Shown piece by piece: positions 42,419 to 51,498 of a stretch of 51,498 nucleotides of DNA. Numbering within the stretch: the stretch's first letter is position 1; each line of letters begins with the position of its first letter. The DNA is from Candidatus Zixiibacteriota bacterium (GTDB taxonomy: Bacteria; Zixibacteria; MSB-5A5; GN15; FEB-12). Location of the stretch: NCBI GenBank assembly GCA_034439475.1, contig JAWXAN010000015.1:1-51498 (forward strand), in the 5' to 3' direction. The translations under genes were made by a program, and so were the position numbers. The notes under the pieces were generated by a model. The model saw only the letters and a list, made by a program, of their open reading frames with translations, did no database searches and was not told where the DNA came from.

Positions 42419-43471
42419 TTAGACGTTGAAGCGGAACATCACGACATCGCCGTCATCGACGATATACTCTTTCCCCTCAAGGCGCATCTTGCCTGCGGCT
42501 TTGATTGCGGCAGGAGTTTTCAGGGAAACATAATCGGCATACTTAATTATCTCGGCGCGAATAAAACCACGCTCAATATCGCTGTGGATAACTCCGGCGG
42601 ATTTTTGCGCGTTTGTGCCTCGTTTGATTGTCCAGGCCCGCACTTCGGGCTCGCCCGCGGTAAGGAATGAAATAAGTCCGAGCAGGGAATATGATTTCTG
42701 GATAACCTGTGAAACGGCAGGTTCGGAAATTTTCAACTCCTGCATGAACATCTCACGCTCGTCGTCGCCGAGGGCGACAAGTTCCATCTCTACTTTTCCG
42801 CACACAACCGCAAGTTCACGGCGTCCCGGTGAAACAATACTTTTGTGTTTTTCGTATATCGCGCTCGAGTTCGCCAACTGGTCTTCGGAAATATTTAGCA
42901 CAATCAGGAGCGGTTTCAGAGAGAGAAACATATACCCGCGAATGAGCTTTAGTTCTTCATCGGTCAAGTCCAAATCTATGAGCGGTTTTTCCTGTTCAAG
43001 AAATGCCAGAAGTTTCTGGAGCAGTTCGATTTCGCGTGTTTCGGTTTTGTCGCCGGTCATGCGGCTTTTCTTCGATTTCTTCACGACCGCACTTTCAATC
43101 ATCGCCTGATCGAGCAGAATCAATTCATCGATAAGGTTTTTTATTTCGACCGTCGGATTGGCGTCGGGGGCGAAAGCGTTCACCACCATTATATAGGTAT
43201 CCATATGGCGAAAATCGGAGCTTATCTCAAGTCCGGCACCCTCTTTTCCTTTGCCGGAAAGGCCAGGAGCATCGAGAAATTCAATTTCGGCGGGTGTGAT
43301 TTTCTTGGGGTTGACCAGCTCGGCAAGGGTCTGCAGCCGAGAATCGGGTACTTTGATGACGGCACGGTGCACAGCCTGCGAAAAATCACCGACTGCTTCC
43401 TGCATACCTGCGGCGGCATTGAAGACGGTTGTTTTGCCCGATTGTGGTTTGCCTAAAATCCCAAGTTTCAT
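42419..43471 (-). CDS. ychF: YchF/OLA1 family GTPase/ATPase
   Basis: A 350-residue protein. G1 GKPQSGKTTVFNA, G3 DAPGLSGKGKEG, and an NISEDQL motif replacing NKxD (the family's relaxed specificity, which allows ATP hydrolysis). A central coiled coil (VVKKSKKSRMTGDKTETREIELLQKLLAFLEQE) and a C-terminal TGS domain (IHSDIERGFIRAEIIKYADYVSL) complete the family architecture. Binds ribosomes; implicated in stress response. Slightly short of the usual 363 residues. Confidence 0.95.
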   Translation of the reverse strand: MKLGILGKPQSGKTTVFNAAAGMQEAVGDFSQAVHRAVIKVPDSRLQTLAELVNPKKITPAEIEFLDAPGLSGKGKEGAGLEISSDFRHMDTYIMVVNAFAPDANPTVEIKNLIDELILLDQAMIESAVVKKSKKSRMTGDKTETREIELLQKLLAFLEQEKPLIDLDLTDEELKLIRGYMFLSLKPLLIVLNISEDQLANSSAIYEKHKSIVSPGRRELAVVCGKVEMELVALGDDEREMFMQELKISEPAVSQVIQKSYSLLGLISFLTAGEPEVRAWTIKRGTNAQKSAGVIHSDIERGFIRAEIIKYADYVSLKTPAAIKAAGKMRLEGKEYIVDDGDVVMFRFNV

Positions 43472-43736
43472 AGCCGGTAATGGTACGGCTATCGGCTCTC
43501 TGAGGCAAGAGTTAGTTGGGGGAGAACATCTATTTGGGCAAGAGCATCTATGTTGTGGTGTCGGGCGACCCCGACGGGGCAGTTATCCTGCCCGACACGT
43601 CAAGACAGTCAGTCCGCCGCGGCGGAATCGCTACAAGATAAGAGAATATGAGATTGCCACACCAGCCACAGAGTACGCCATAGGGTGCAGGCCAGAGACG
43701 GCCTGCACGAGAAGCCAAACAAGAGCTATTGATTGA
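43472..43736. repeat. intergenic repeats between nfo and ychF
   Basis: An expanded hairpin at about 43558-43599 whose GTGTCGGGC and GCCCGACAC arms are separated by a longer loop containing ACCCCGACGGGGC; GC-rich palindrome at about 43609-43632; 'gagattgccacaccagcc'; and a perfect 24-bp hairpin at 43685-43708 with the same GTGCAGGCC arm as 37609-37632. Confidence 0.75.
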
Positions 43737-44585
43737 TCACACCGCCAGCCCTCGCAGTACGCGCAGATTTTCAATATCCTCGGCAAGCGTGTCTTCGTCT
43801 TTGGGAGTCTCGATAATTTTGGGAATGGCGGCAAGCCTTTTATCTGTTACGATATTACGGAATGCCTCCAGACCGATGAAGCCTTTTCCGATATGCTCAT
43901 GCCGGTCTTTTTTGGCTCCGAATTCTTTTTTGCTGTCGTTCATGTGAATTATTTTAAGTCGTTTCAATCCGATGACAGAATCGAAAGTGGCCATTGTTTT
44001 TTTGTAATCCTTCGGATCGCTAATAGGATATCCGGCGGAAAAAACATGACAGGTGTCCATGCACACCCCAAGCTGGGCATGTTTATGCGCATGGTCGATG
44101 ATATAGGCGATCTGCTCAAAGGTATAGCCGAGGTTTGAGCCCTGGCCGGCGGTCGTCTCAAGCAGGAGACAGACATTGTTGTTGGTAAGTTCATCGAAAA
44201 GGCGAATGAGATTAGCGACTATTGCATTGAGACCAGTCTCTTCGCCTGAACCGACATGCGAGCCGGGATGCATGACAAGACAGGGGATTTTCAATAGTTC
44301 ACAGCGCTCCATCTCCTCTTTGAGGGCAAGGTAGGATTTTTTATTCAGTTCCGGATTGGGCGAAGCGATATTGATCAGATAGCTTGTGTGCGAGGTGGCA
44401 ACTGTGACTTTTGTATCCAGGATGAGTTTGAAATACTGGTCCAACTCTTTTGTTTCGAGTTTTTTGGCGCGCCATTGGCTGTTTGATTTGTTGAATATCT
44501 GGATTGTTCCGCAGGTTGCCTTTTGGCCCCGGGTGATGGCGTTGAAAACTCCGCCGGCAATTGATTCATGGGCTCCGAATAACAT
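43737..44585 (-). CDS. nfo: endonuclease IV (AP endonuclease)
   Basis: A 282-residue TIM-barrel repair enzyme that nicks DNA 5' of abasic sites. Zinc ligands lie in the recognisable blocks CLVMHPGSHVGSGEE, LLLETTAGQGSNLGYTFEQ, GVCMDTCHVFSAGY, IHMNDSKKEFGAKKDRHEHIGKG and IIETPKDED. The start MLFGAHESIAGGV is conserved. Complete and probably transcribed alone. Confidence 0.97.
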   Translation of the reverse strand: MLFGAHESIAGGVFNAITRGQKATCGTIQIFNKSNSQWRAKKLETKELDQYFKLILDTKVTVATSHTSYLINIASPNPELNKKSYLALKEEMERCELLKIPCLVMHPGSHVGSGEETGLNAIVANLIRLFDELTNNNVCLLLETTAGQGSNLGYTFEQIAYIIDHAHKHAQLGVCMDTCHVFSAGYPISDPKDYKKTMATFDSVIGLKRLKIIHMNDSKKEFGAKKDRHEHIGKGFIGLEAFRNIVTDKRLAAIPKIIETPKDEDTLAEDIENLRVLRGLAV

Positions 44586-44748
44586 AGAGTATGACTCCGC
44601 TGTTCAGTTTGTTTACTGTAGAAATAATAATGACTGGAGGTTATAAAATCAAATTGTTCTTCTCTTGTAGCGATGACGTAACCGGGATAAGCCGGTGCAC
44701 GAGGCTTCCAGTCGCCTAACTGCACGGCTAAGCGCAGCCCGCGGCGCC

Positions 44749-45156
44749 CTATATCTTCCGCGCTATCAGCCAGGCGTTGGAGGCTTTTTCAAAACCCACA
44801 TGCCCATAATATCCCGCTGCGGTTGGGGCCTCAAGAAGCAGGAATGTCACCCTGCCGCCGCCGGAAGCCTCGTGGGTGAGACGCATTAACTCCTGTCCGA
44901 TCTTTTGTCCCTGGTAGGCTTTGTCGACAGCCAGATCAGAGAGATAACAACAGAAGCTGAAATCAGTCACAGCGCGAGCGATACCGACAAGTTTATCTCC
45001 GTCGCGGGCGCAGAGCATGAGCGAAGCAAACTGAACCATTTCAGCAATACGCTCGGGTTCATCGACCGGGCGTCGAGCGGCAAGTCCTGAGCGGTTGAGG
45101 AGATCGATGAATTCTTTGGCGGTCAAATCCGGTTCGGTAGTGTAGGCAATGGGCAT
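44749..45156 (-). CDS. GNAT family N-acetyltransferase
   Basis: A 135-residue protein with the GNAT core: LVGIARAVTDFSFCCYLSDLAVDKAYQGQKIGQELM carries motif A (QGQKIG, the acetyl-CoA pyrophosphate loop), followed by LLEAPTAAGYYGHVGFEKASNAWLI. Substrate unknown. It begins 3 bp after the aldehyde dehydrogenase stop, so the two are co-transcribed. The short 160-bp spacer to nfo has only repeat fragments. Confidence 0.93.
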   Translation of the reverse strand: MPIAYTTEPDLTAKEFIDLLNRSGLAARRPVDEPERIAEMVQFASLMLCARDGDKLVGIARAVTDFSFCCYLSDLAVDKAYQGQKIGQELMRLTHEASGGGRVTFLLLEAPTAAGYYGHVGFEKASNAWLIARKI

Positions 45157-45159
45157 TTA

Positions 45160-46590
45160 TTACTTCACATCCATTTTAAGGGCCAGCAGTTTTATTTCAG
45201 TCATCGATTCAATAGCATAGCGGATTCCTTCGCGGCCTGTGCCGGAATCTTTCATCCCCCCGTACGGCATCTGGTCGGCGCGGTAAGTGGGGATGTCATT
45301 TACTATAACACCGCCGCAATCGATATATTTGAAAGAATACATAATATCATTCATGCGGTTTGTGAAAACGCCCGCCTGTAAACCAAACGGAGAATCATTT
45401 ATTGCCGCGACGGCATCAGTAAACTTTTCATACTTTTCGACAATTACAATTGGCGCGAAGGCTTCTGTGCGGTTTACATCAAGCTTACGATCCACGTCGG
45501 TCAAAATTGTCGGTTCAATCATCTGTCCTGTTACAGTTCCACCAGTAAGAACTTTTGCTCCCTTTGAGACGGCATTAGAAATAAACATTGAGGCCTTCTC
45601 CACAGCATCGGGCGTTATCATACAGCCAAGATCTGTCATAGAATCAATGGGATTTCCAATTTTGAGCGCTTTGGTTTTTTTGGTAAACAGCGCGATAGTC
45701 TGTTCATAGACGTTGGCATGAATGAAGATTCGTTGGACGGAAATACATGACTGCCCGGCGACACCAAATGCTCCGGTGACCAGCCGAGTTGTCGCCCACT
45801 CAAGATCGGCATCATCGGCGACAATCACACCGGCGTTCCCCCCGAGTTCCAATACTACTTTCTTACGCGGCGCTTGTTCTTTGATCCACCAGCCGACTTG
45901 GCCCGAGCCGGTGAAACTAATAAGTTTCACCCGTTCGTCTTTGATAAGCGGGCTCGTCTCGGATGGCTGTCCCGGCAGAATGGAAATCGCGCCTTTCGGA
46001 TAATCCGTTTTGTCTATCGCTTCGGCCAACAGCATCGCCGAGAGCGGAGTTGCTGAGGCCGGTTTGAGGACTATCGTATTACCCGATGCCATAGCCGGGC
46101 CGATTTTATGCGCCACCAGATTCAGTGGAAAATTGAAGGGTGTGATTCCGGCAATGACGCCGAGTGGAAACCGCCTGACCAAGCCAATGCGATTTTCACT
46201 TCCCGGATTCCAATCAAGGTTGATTATTTCGCCGCCGATTCGTTTCGATTCTTCAGCAGAGATTCTAAAAACGCCGATAGCTCGGTTTACTTCAAGTTTC
46301 GCTTCTTTGAGAGATTTGCCTGATTCAAGCGACAAGACTTTTGCAAACTCTTCATGACTATTTTTAATCTGCTCCGCAATCGAGAGACAGCACTTTTCGC
46401 GCACGTAGGACGGCAGTTCGCGGGTTTGGGCAAACGCGGTATGGGCGGCTTCAATTGCAAGAGTATAATCGTCAGACGATGCCGATGAAACAACCCCGAC
46501 CACTGACTTATCGTAGGGGGATTTTACTGTTATCTGTAGGGCTTTCTCAGCCCATTTCCCTGCGAGGTACAAAGCGAATTTTAGACTCAT
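45160..46590 (-). CDS. NAD(P)-dependent aldehyde dehydrogenase
   Basis: A 476-residue ALDH-superfamily enzyme. Catalytic Cys282 in GQSCISVQR, general-base Glu248 in VLELGG, Asn153 in ITPFNFPLN, and the cofactor loop FTGSGQVGWWI. The first ~30 residues are in the usual arrangement (KFALYLAGKWAEKALQITVKSPYDKSVVGVV). It resembles lactaldehyde/succinate-semialdehyde and non-phosphorylating GAPDH types; the substrate cannot be assigned from motifs alone. Divergent from the pilin operon across a 269-bp gap. Confidence 0.94.
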   Translation of the reverse strand: MSLKFALYLAGKWAEKALQITVKSPYDKSVVGVVSSASSDDYTLAIEAAHTAFAQTRELPSYVREKCCLSIAEQIKNSHEEFAKVLSLESGKSLKEAKLEVNRAIGVFRISAEESKRIGGEIINLDWNPGSENRIGLVRRFPLGVIAGITPFNFPLNLVAHKIGPAMASGNTIVLKPASATPLSAMLLAEAIDKTDYPKGAISILPGQPSETSPLIKDERVKLISFTGSGQVGWWIKEQAPRKKVVLELGGNAGVIVADDADLEWATTRLVTGAFGVAGQSCISVQRIFIHANVYEQTIALFTKKTKALKIGNPIDSMTDLGCMITPDAVEKASMFISNAVSKGAKVLTGGTVTGQMIEPTILTDVDRKLDVNRTEAFAPIVIVEKYEKFTDAVAAINDSPFGLQAGVFTNRMNDIMYSFKYIDCGGVIVNDIPTYRADQMPYGGMKDSGTGREGIRYAIESMTEIKLLALKMDVK

Positions 46591-46859
46591 TGAACAAGTT
46601 TTGCATTCAACAGTGGTAAAGTCAAGCTGGCAGTTTGTAGGCTTTTCAGATATGGGGGAAAACCAATAGATTGTGGCACTTCGGAGCGAAAAAATATGGG
46701 ATTTTACCTATTGATTCGCTGCTGGACACACCAGATTCGTATTTTTCTATCCCATTGATGCATTAGTTCTTATGTCAGTTAAAGAGCAGTTTTCGTGTGC
46801 GCGTTATGTCTACGGCACACTTGTTACATACTACAAGCTGAAATATAAGGAACAATACC

Positions 46860-47252
46860 ATGAAAATAGGCAGAATTATGAAGAAATTAAGAAACACAAG
46901 GATCAATCAAAGAGGCCAGCGCGGTATTTCGATTCTTGAGGTTATGATCGCCATGGTCATTCTGGGCGTGTCCCTTCTTCTCCTTTTAAATATGGCGATG
47001 GTCGCCCTCGATGGCAACGATTGGTCAAATCGAACTACTATTGCCACGCAACTTATGCAGGAGAAGCTCGAAGAACTCCGGGCTACAGGCGAAACTTTGA
47101 ATAGCTCGGACACCGCTCAAGGTATCTCGCGAAGCTGGACAGTCACTGATATGGGAAGCCATTTGATTAAAATCGATGTCGCTGTCACATGGGAGGACGT
47201 GCGCTCAAAGACCAAAACGAGCAGTATGAGCGCATTTGTCCGAACTGAATAA
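46860..47252 (+). CDS. PilV-like type IV minor pilin
   Basis: A 130-residue prepilin. The leader ends in QRG and is cut by PilD between G22 and I23; mature sequence starts ISILEVMIAMVILG with the obligatory Glu at +5. A hydrophobic spine runs to about residue 50; the short globular part (TATGETLNSSDTAQGISRSWTVTDM) fits PilV-type minor pilins. It starts the pilV-pilW-pilX gene string. Confidence 0.9.
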   Translation: MKIGRIMKKLRNTRINQRGQRGISILEVMIAMVILGVSLLLLLNMAMVALDGNDWSNRTTIATQLMQEKLEELRATGETLNSSDTAQGISRSWTVTDMGSHLIKIDVAVTWEDVRSKTKTSSMSAFVRTE

Positions 47253-47255
47253 ATA

Positions 47256-48119
47256 ATGAAAGACTCTAACAGAGATAGAAAGCAAAGGACTCAAAAGGCT
47301 ATGAGAACTCTACTACGAAAGCAAACGGGAGCGAGGGGATTCTCCATCATGGAGGTTCTCATCTCGCTCGTCTTGATGGGTATGGTGACAACGGCTGTGC
47401 TGAAGACCTATTTGACTCAGCATGAGCACTATTTAATCCAGGATGACATCTCACAAATTCAGCAGTCCGCCCGGGCTTCGATTGATGAACTGACGCGACA
47501 GATCCGCATGGCCGGCTACGGTCTCCCCGACGGTTTGGAAGCTATAGACGCATACAATACAAATCCTGATACGATAACTGTAAACTACCAGACTTCGGAC
47601 TGCGATACCTATCTGGCGGCAGCCATGCCTATGCCATCGGCGGAGTTGAAGTGCGCGACAGACATATCCTGCTTTAGTGATAATCAGTGGGTATATATTT
47701 TTGAACCCGATTCGGGAGGCGGCGAATGGTTTGTCATTACTCACGTTCAGACTGCATCTAGAATGTTGCAGCATAATACAATGAGGCTGTCAAGGTCATA
47801 TGGCAAAGACGCCGTCATTCTCTTAATGTATCAGGTCAAGTTCTATATAGACAACACGACTGACCCGAACAAACCCTGTATGATGATAAAGCTTTTCGGG
47901 CAGAACCCTCAGGTATACGCCGAGAACATTTCTGATCTGCAGTTGACGTATCGTCTTGAAGACGGGACAATTGTCGATGTGCCGACGGTCTCAGAAGACA
48001 TTCGCGAGGTGAAAATTTCTCTGACTGGTCGTTCGGCCAATCCTGATCCCGACAAGACAAGCGATCCCTATCGCTTGAGAACGTACACGTCATCAGTTAA
48101 TGTGAGAAATATATCTTAG
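47256..48119 (+). CDS. PilW-like type IV minor pilin
   Basis: A 287-residue prepilin. Cleavage G28/F29 (ARGFSIMEVLISLVLMGMV, with Glu33 at +5 of the mature protein), then a spine and a C-terminal domain with DDISQIQQSARASIDELTRQIRMAGYGLPDG, characteristic of PilW. Four bp after PilV. The ATG at 47256 is used, but the leader of 28 residues is long; ATG at 47301 (MRTLLRKQTGARG) may be real. Confidence 0.88.
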   Translation: MKDSNRDRKQRTQKAMRTLLRKQTGARGFSIMEVLISLVLMGMVTTAVLKTYLTQHEHYLIQDDISQIQQSARASIDELTRQIRMAGYGLPDGLEAIDAYNTNPDTITVNYQTSDCDTYLAAAMPMPSAELKCATDISCFSDNQWVYIFEPDSGGGEWFVITHVQTASRMLQHNTMRLSRSYGKDAVILLMYQVKFYIDNTTDPNKPCMMIKLFGQNPQVYAENISDLQLTYRLEDGTIVDVPTVSEDIREVKISLTGRSANPDPDKTSDPYRLRTYTSSVNVRNIS

Positions 48120-48137
48120 TAAAGGAGATAGAATATT

Positions 48138-49796
48138 ATGTTGTGTAAGCCGCTGAAAAATGAGACGGGCGTTGCGACGCTCATTGCGTTGATAATGATC
48201 GGTATGCTGACCCTTATTGGACTGGCCGCCATGTCGACATCTGACAACGATGTTACCATTGCTGGTAACCAGCTCAAGGAGATGCGTGCCTTTTACGCCG
48301 CTGAAGCAGGACTTGAGTACGCTTCGGCGCAAATACAGAATGTTTATGACAGCACCGGCAAAGCGCCTACGCTTATGCCGTCGGGAAGCGAAACCATAAA
48401 TGGCTGCTCCATCGTGTATGAGACCAAGGATAACGGCCCGGCAGTAACTAAAGCTCTGTCCATAGGGCCGTATGCTGGTCTTAATTCCACCGTTAAATCC
48501 TTCAGTGTTCAATCTGAGGCAACGGGCCCACTAGGTGAAGGAATTGTCTCGATGACGATGACCTTCGAAAACCAACTCATACCGATTTTTCAATACGCCG
48601 TTTTTTATGACGGCGATCTCGAAATGGCGCCCGGGCCGGATATGACTCTAGTTGGTCGAATTCACACAAACGGTAACCTCTACATTCAGTCGAGCAATAA
48701 CCTAAATATAGACAGCTATGTAACTGCCGCAGGTAAATTTCTCCGCGGACGCAAAGGCCCCGGCACAGTAGGAGCAGGCAAAGTCTACGTTAAGAACGCC
48801 AGCGGAATATATAAATCTCAGCAAGACAACAAAGGGAATTGGCTTGATGCGACCGTCTCCACCTGGAAATCAGATGCCCTCAGCCGCTGGGGCGGCAAGG
48901 TTCAAGACGGCTCACATGGTCAAGCCAAAATGAATCTTCCTGTGGCTGATGAGACCGGCAATCCTCATAAAATAATCGAGCGGGCGAACGGCACAGCGAA
49001 CCCGGATTCGTACGAAAACAAAGCGACACTTAAGATCGTCGACAACATCGCCTTCAAACAAGTCGCCGGCTCCTGGGTCGATGTCACCGCCTTGATGGTT
49101 GCGACAGGCGTCATTACCTATAGCGCCGACAAGTTCACCGATGGACGTGAAGGTAAAAAAGTTGATGTCACAGATATCGATATTCAGAAACTCTACGCCA
49201 ATGGATTTGCCCCGTCCAATGGAGTCATCTATTTCTCTGATGCTTCGGCAAGCGCATCAGAGTATCCTGCGCTTCGACTGAAAAACGGCGCCGAGCTTGG
49301 CGGCGGATTGACTATCGCAAGCGAGAATCCGGTCTACACGGTTGGAAATTTCAACACAGTTAACAAGAAACCGGCCTCGCTCATGGGGGATGCCCTTACC
49401 TTTCTCTCTAATTCTTGGGATGATTCCAAGAGCGCCCTTGCAAAGACCGACCGCATCGCCAGCAGTAGCACCGTCAATGCCTCATATTTTACCGGCGGAC
49501 AGACCACGACCTCCACCGAGTACGGCGGCGGCTTTGAAAATCTGCCCCGGTTCCTTGAAGACTGGACAGGCAAAACATTTACCTGGAAAGGCTCTGCTGT
49601 CAATCTCTGGGAAGCTCAACAGGCTGTTGGAAAGTGGAGCAATGCATTTTTCTCTGAGCCTATACGCAACTGGTCGTACGATACCGGCCTGGATGACGCT
49701 GCCAACCATCCTCCCGAAGCGCCAGTTGTGAAAATCTTTCGCTGTACCGGATGGCAGCGGGAGCATGTCGGATCAGACTCCCATATGTATCTATAA
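48138..49796 (+). CDS. PilX-like pilus assembly protein (large)
   Basis: A 552-residue protein with a PilX N-terminal domain (ETGVATLIALIMIGMLTLIGLAAMSTSDNDVTIAGNQ), a membrane segment near residues 14-32, and the typical AFYAAEAGLEYA stretch. The large remainder is rich in Ser, Asn and Asp, with an NLNIDSYVTAAGKFLRGRK region, and resembles the big extracellular part of PilX/DUF-type pilus tip-associated proteins. AAAGGAGATAG precedes the ATG. A broken second copy follows 15 bp later. Confidence 0.82.
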   Translation: MLCKPLKNETGVATLIALIMIGMLTLIGLAAMSTSDNDVTIAGNQLKEMRAFYAAEAGLEYASAQIQNVYDSTGKAPTLMPSGSETINGCSIVYETKDNGPAVTKALSIGPYAGLNSTVKSFSVQSEATGPLGEGIVSMTMTFENQLIPIFQYAVFYDGDLEMAPGPDMTLVGRIHTNGNLYIQSSNNLNIDSYVTAAGKFLRGRKGPGTVGAGKVYVKNASGIYKSQQDNKGNWLDATVSTWKSDALSRWGGKVQDGSHGQAKMNLPVADETGNPHKIIERANGTANPDSYENKATLKIVDNIAFKQVAGSWVDVTALMVATGVITYSADKFTDGREGKKVDVTDIDIQKLYANGFAPSNGVIYFSDASASASEYPALRLKNGAELGGGLTIASENPVYTVGNFNTVNKKPASLMGDALTFLSNSWDDSKSALAKTDRIASSSTVNASYFTGGQTTTSTEYGGGFENLPRFLEDWTGKTFTWKGSAVNLWEAQQAVGKWSNAFFSEPIRNWSYDTGLDDAANHPPEAPVVKIFRCTGWQREHVGSDSHMYL

Positions 49797-49811
49797 CAGG
49801 AAGGTGATATA

Positions 49812-50532
49812 GTGCGTACGAAAATAGTAAGGCGTGAATCAGGCTTTGCGACTCTGATCGCGCTTATCATGGTCGGTCTGCTTACACTAATCGGGTTGGC
49901 GACAATGTCGACTTCGGATACAGAGGTCTCAATCGCTGGCAACCAAATTGCATGAGATGCATGCCTTTTATGCGGCAGAAGCGGGGCTTGAGCAGGCCGC
50001 GGCATCGCTTCAGTGTACCTACGACAGCACCGGCGCTCCGCCGCTGGTCATGCCTATAGGAACAAATGCCGTAAATAACTGCGCGGTGGTATACTCGACC
50101 ACAGATGACGGATTTCCTACAGTCAAGGATCTGACAGTCGGCTCTATGGCCGGGCTGCATGCGCTGATGAAATCTTTCAGTTTGAACTCGACAGCGACCA
50201 GCTTGCAGGATCATGGCAAGGTTGAAATGTCTCAAACGTTCGAAACTGCGCTTATACCGATTTTCCAGTTTGCGGTATTTTATGGCAATGATTTGGAGAT
50301 CGCCCCCGGTCCGGATATGACGCTCTTTGGACGGGTGCACATAAACGGCAATCTGTATTTGCAGTCAAATAATAATCTTCGCATGGACAGCTATGTCACA
50401 GCGTTGGGTAATATCATCCATGGCCGCAAAGGAGCCGGAGCGGCGGGTGCAAGCGACGTGCTGGCTAAGAATGCCACTGGAACCTATGTCTCAATGAAAG
50501 ACGGATCTGATCTTGCCCTACCATTCCATTGC
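49812..50532 (+). pseudogene. second PilX-like gene copy, frameshifted and truncated
   Basis: Starts with GTG 49812 after AGGAAGGTGAT. The first 47 codons parallel the intact gene (ESGFATLIALIMVGLLTLIGLATMSTSDTEVSIAGNQ) but reach TGA at 49953-49955. In the +1 frame the homology continues (EMHAFYAAEAGLEQAAASLQCTYDSTG ... NNLRMDSYVTALGNIIHGRKGAGA) to about 50513, near the position equivalent to residue 220 of the intact copy, and then stops in repeat DNA. One extra base around 49947-49953 accounts for the shift. The copy lacks more than half of the protein and is most likely non-functional. Confidence 0.85.
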
Positions 50533-50880
50533 AGTCCGCCGCGGCGGATGCCTGACTGTCTTTTTGTGTCGGGCAGAGACGCCCGACACCACTTACTTAT
50601 TCTTCGTCCAGTCTGCCCCGCACCAAGGATGAAGACGAATATGAGATGATGAAGAGGGCAACCACGGGGGGTTGCCCCTACGGAATATCGACGCAATATC
50701 GAATGTGCGGCATTAGTGTCACAGTTCTATATTTGTAGGGGCAGGTCCCTGTGCCTGCCCTTATTTACGTGACTGGTGTACATCCCGCCACGCCTGCCCG
50801 CTGTGGTGGGGCGGACCTGAAAGCCCCGTGCACCAGCCCTTGTACCACCGTCCCCATTTCCCTCGTTGCTTTCACCCCCC
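50533..50880. repeat. repeat cluster joined to the broken pilX copy
   Basis: GC-rich palindrome (about 50531-50551) is directly at the end of the PilX homology; then 24-bp hairpin with perfect 9-bp GTGTCGGGC arms at 50566-50589, a 'ggggcaggtccctgtgcctgccc' hairpin near 50737-50759, and 'ctggtgtacatcccgccacgcc' and 'gtgcaccagccc' modules. No gene seen before the Mrp start at 50952. Confidence 0.8.
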
Positions 50881-50951
50881 AATACTCCTTTATTAACCCT
50901 CGGAACTTGCGACTATAAAAGTCGTTACACCCTGTGAAAGAGATTTTTGTT

Positions 50952-51498
50952 ATGCTCAATACCGAAACCGTCATGCACATCCTCTCCGGAATCGATGACC
51001 CGGAACTCAAAAAGCCCCTCACAGAACTTGGAATGATCAAATTTGTCGATATTGAAGGCGGCGATGTCACTGTCGGCGTCACCCTTACCGTTCCAGGCTG
51101 TCCCCTCAAAGAGAAAATCACAAACGATGTCACAAATGCCGTCATGCTCATTCCCGGCGTCGAGCGGGTCGCCGTCAAATTCGATGTCATGAACGACCAA
51201 CAGCGGACCGAGCTTCGGACAAAACTCGGTATGGGAGTCAAACCGACGACCGGAAACCAACCCGCTACGGGTCGGGCGCCAGCTTCTGTCATCAATTTCG
51301 CCGATAGATTTATCGCCGTCTCGTCCGGCAAAGGGGGTGTCGGCAAATCGACTGTGACTGTAAACCTGGCCTGCGCCCTCGCGCGGTTAGGCAAAAAAGT
51401 CGGTCTGCTCGATGCCGATGTCTACGGTTTTTCCATTCCGCGAATGCTCGGAGTCCAAGGCCAGCCTATAGTTATCGATGATATGATTGTCCCGCTCA
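50952..51498 (+). CDS. Mrp/ApbC family Fe-S cluster carrier ATPase (partial, 3' end outside)
   Basis: 182 codons are visible. N-terminal MIP18/DUF59 domain ([46 protein letters not shown]), a Pro/Ala-rich linker and the start of the P-loop ATPase, with deviant Walker [11 protein letters not shown] at residues 125-134 and [15 protein letters not shown]. It binds and transfers Fe-S clusters in the cytoplasm. The CxxC cluster motif would lie beyond the window end. ATG at 50952 follows GAAAGAG. Confidence 0.95.
   Translation, partial: MLNTETVMHILSGIDDPELKKPLTELGMIKFVDIEGGDVTVGVTLTVPGCPLKEKITNDVTNAVMLIPGVERVAVKFDVMNDQQRTELRTKLGMGVKPTTGNQPATGRAPASVINFADRFIAVSSGKGGVGKSTVTVNLACALARLGKKVGLLDADVYGFSIPRMLGVQGQPIVIDDMIVPL

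Noticed and set aside
46674-46692. Sigma-54 promoter (TGGCAC...GC) before the pilin genes
   Set aside because: GG and GC are one base too close, and TTGC is not present at -12.

Overview
The window looks like chromosomal DNA of a Gram-negative bacterium: it carries an outer-membrane porin, MurJ, LspA, YidC and type IV pilin-like minor pilins. The gene set (parAB–M23–bactofilin, long IleRS, DksA/TraR-like protein, MoxR/DUF58) and the many palindromic intergenic repeats suggest an uncultured FCB-type lineage such as Zixibacteria. That placement is inference; no 16S or other decisive marker is present.

Layout. (1) 1-7.3 kb: a possible transposase tail, repeats, two hypothetical genes, then a minus-strand MoxR ATPase/membrane protein/DUF58 locus. 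This locus is split by a restriction-modification module: a methyltransferase with a C-terminal SNase-like domain and an MjaI-like endonuclease broken by an in-frame stop. (2) 7.3-17.6 kb, all minus strand: rpmH-rnpA-yidD-yidC-mnmE-mnmG-rsmG-parA-parB-M23 peptidase-bactofilin. This is the classical origin-proximal cluster, with two perfect parS sites and a small group of DnaA-box-like sequences near 7.4-7.5 kb; dnaA itself is not here. (3) 18-24 kb: a frame-disrupted DUF4386 membrane gene, a glucuronyl C5-epimerase-like gene, and an M24 peptidase-Nudix-murJ operon. (4) 23.7-29.4 kb: an ATPase, an exported M1-peptidase-like protein without zinc ligands, an exported YciI-like protein, a hypothetical protein, HflX and a CheY-like receiver. 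(5) 30-32.3 kb: a phosphate-selective-type porin and PstS behind an array of 11-bp direct repeats that looks like a Pho box. (6) 33-37.3 kb: ileS-dksA/traR-like-lspA. (7) 38-46.6 kb, minus strand: tRNA-Arg, nnr, lon, ychF, nfo, a GNAT acetyltransferase and an aldehyde dehydrogenase. (8) 46.9-51.5 kb: a pilV-pilW-pilX operon with a second, frameshifted and truncated pilX copy that ends in repeat DNA, then the start of an Mrp/ApbC ATPase.

The most distinctive structure is spread between genes. Almost every intergenic gap above 250 bp is filled by a few short palindromic families. The clearest is a 24-bp hairpin (9-bp arms, 6-base loop AGAGAC or its complement GTCTCT), whose arms differ between copies but mostly keep their pairing. 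Others are a GC-rich palindrome centred on TCCGCCGCGGCGGA, and a 'TTGCGAGG...GCAATCTC' element known from many unrelated bacteria. No gene that could mobilise them is recognised in the window. All functional calls were made by reading the sequence; no database search was run.
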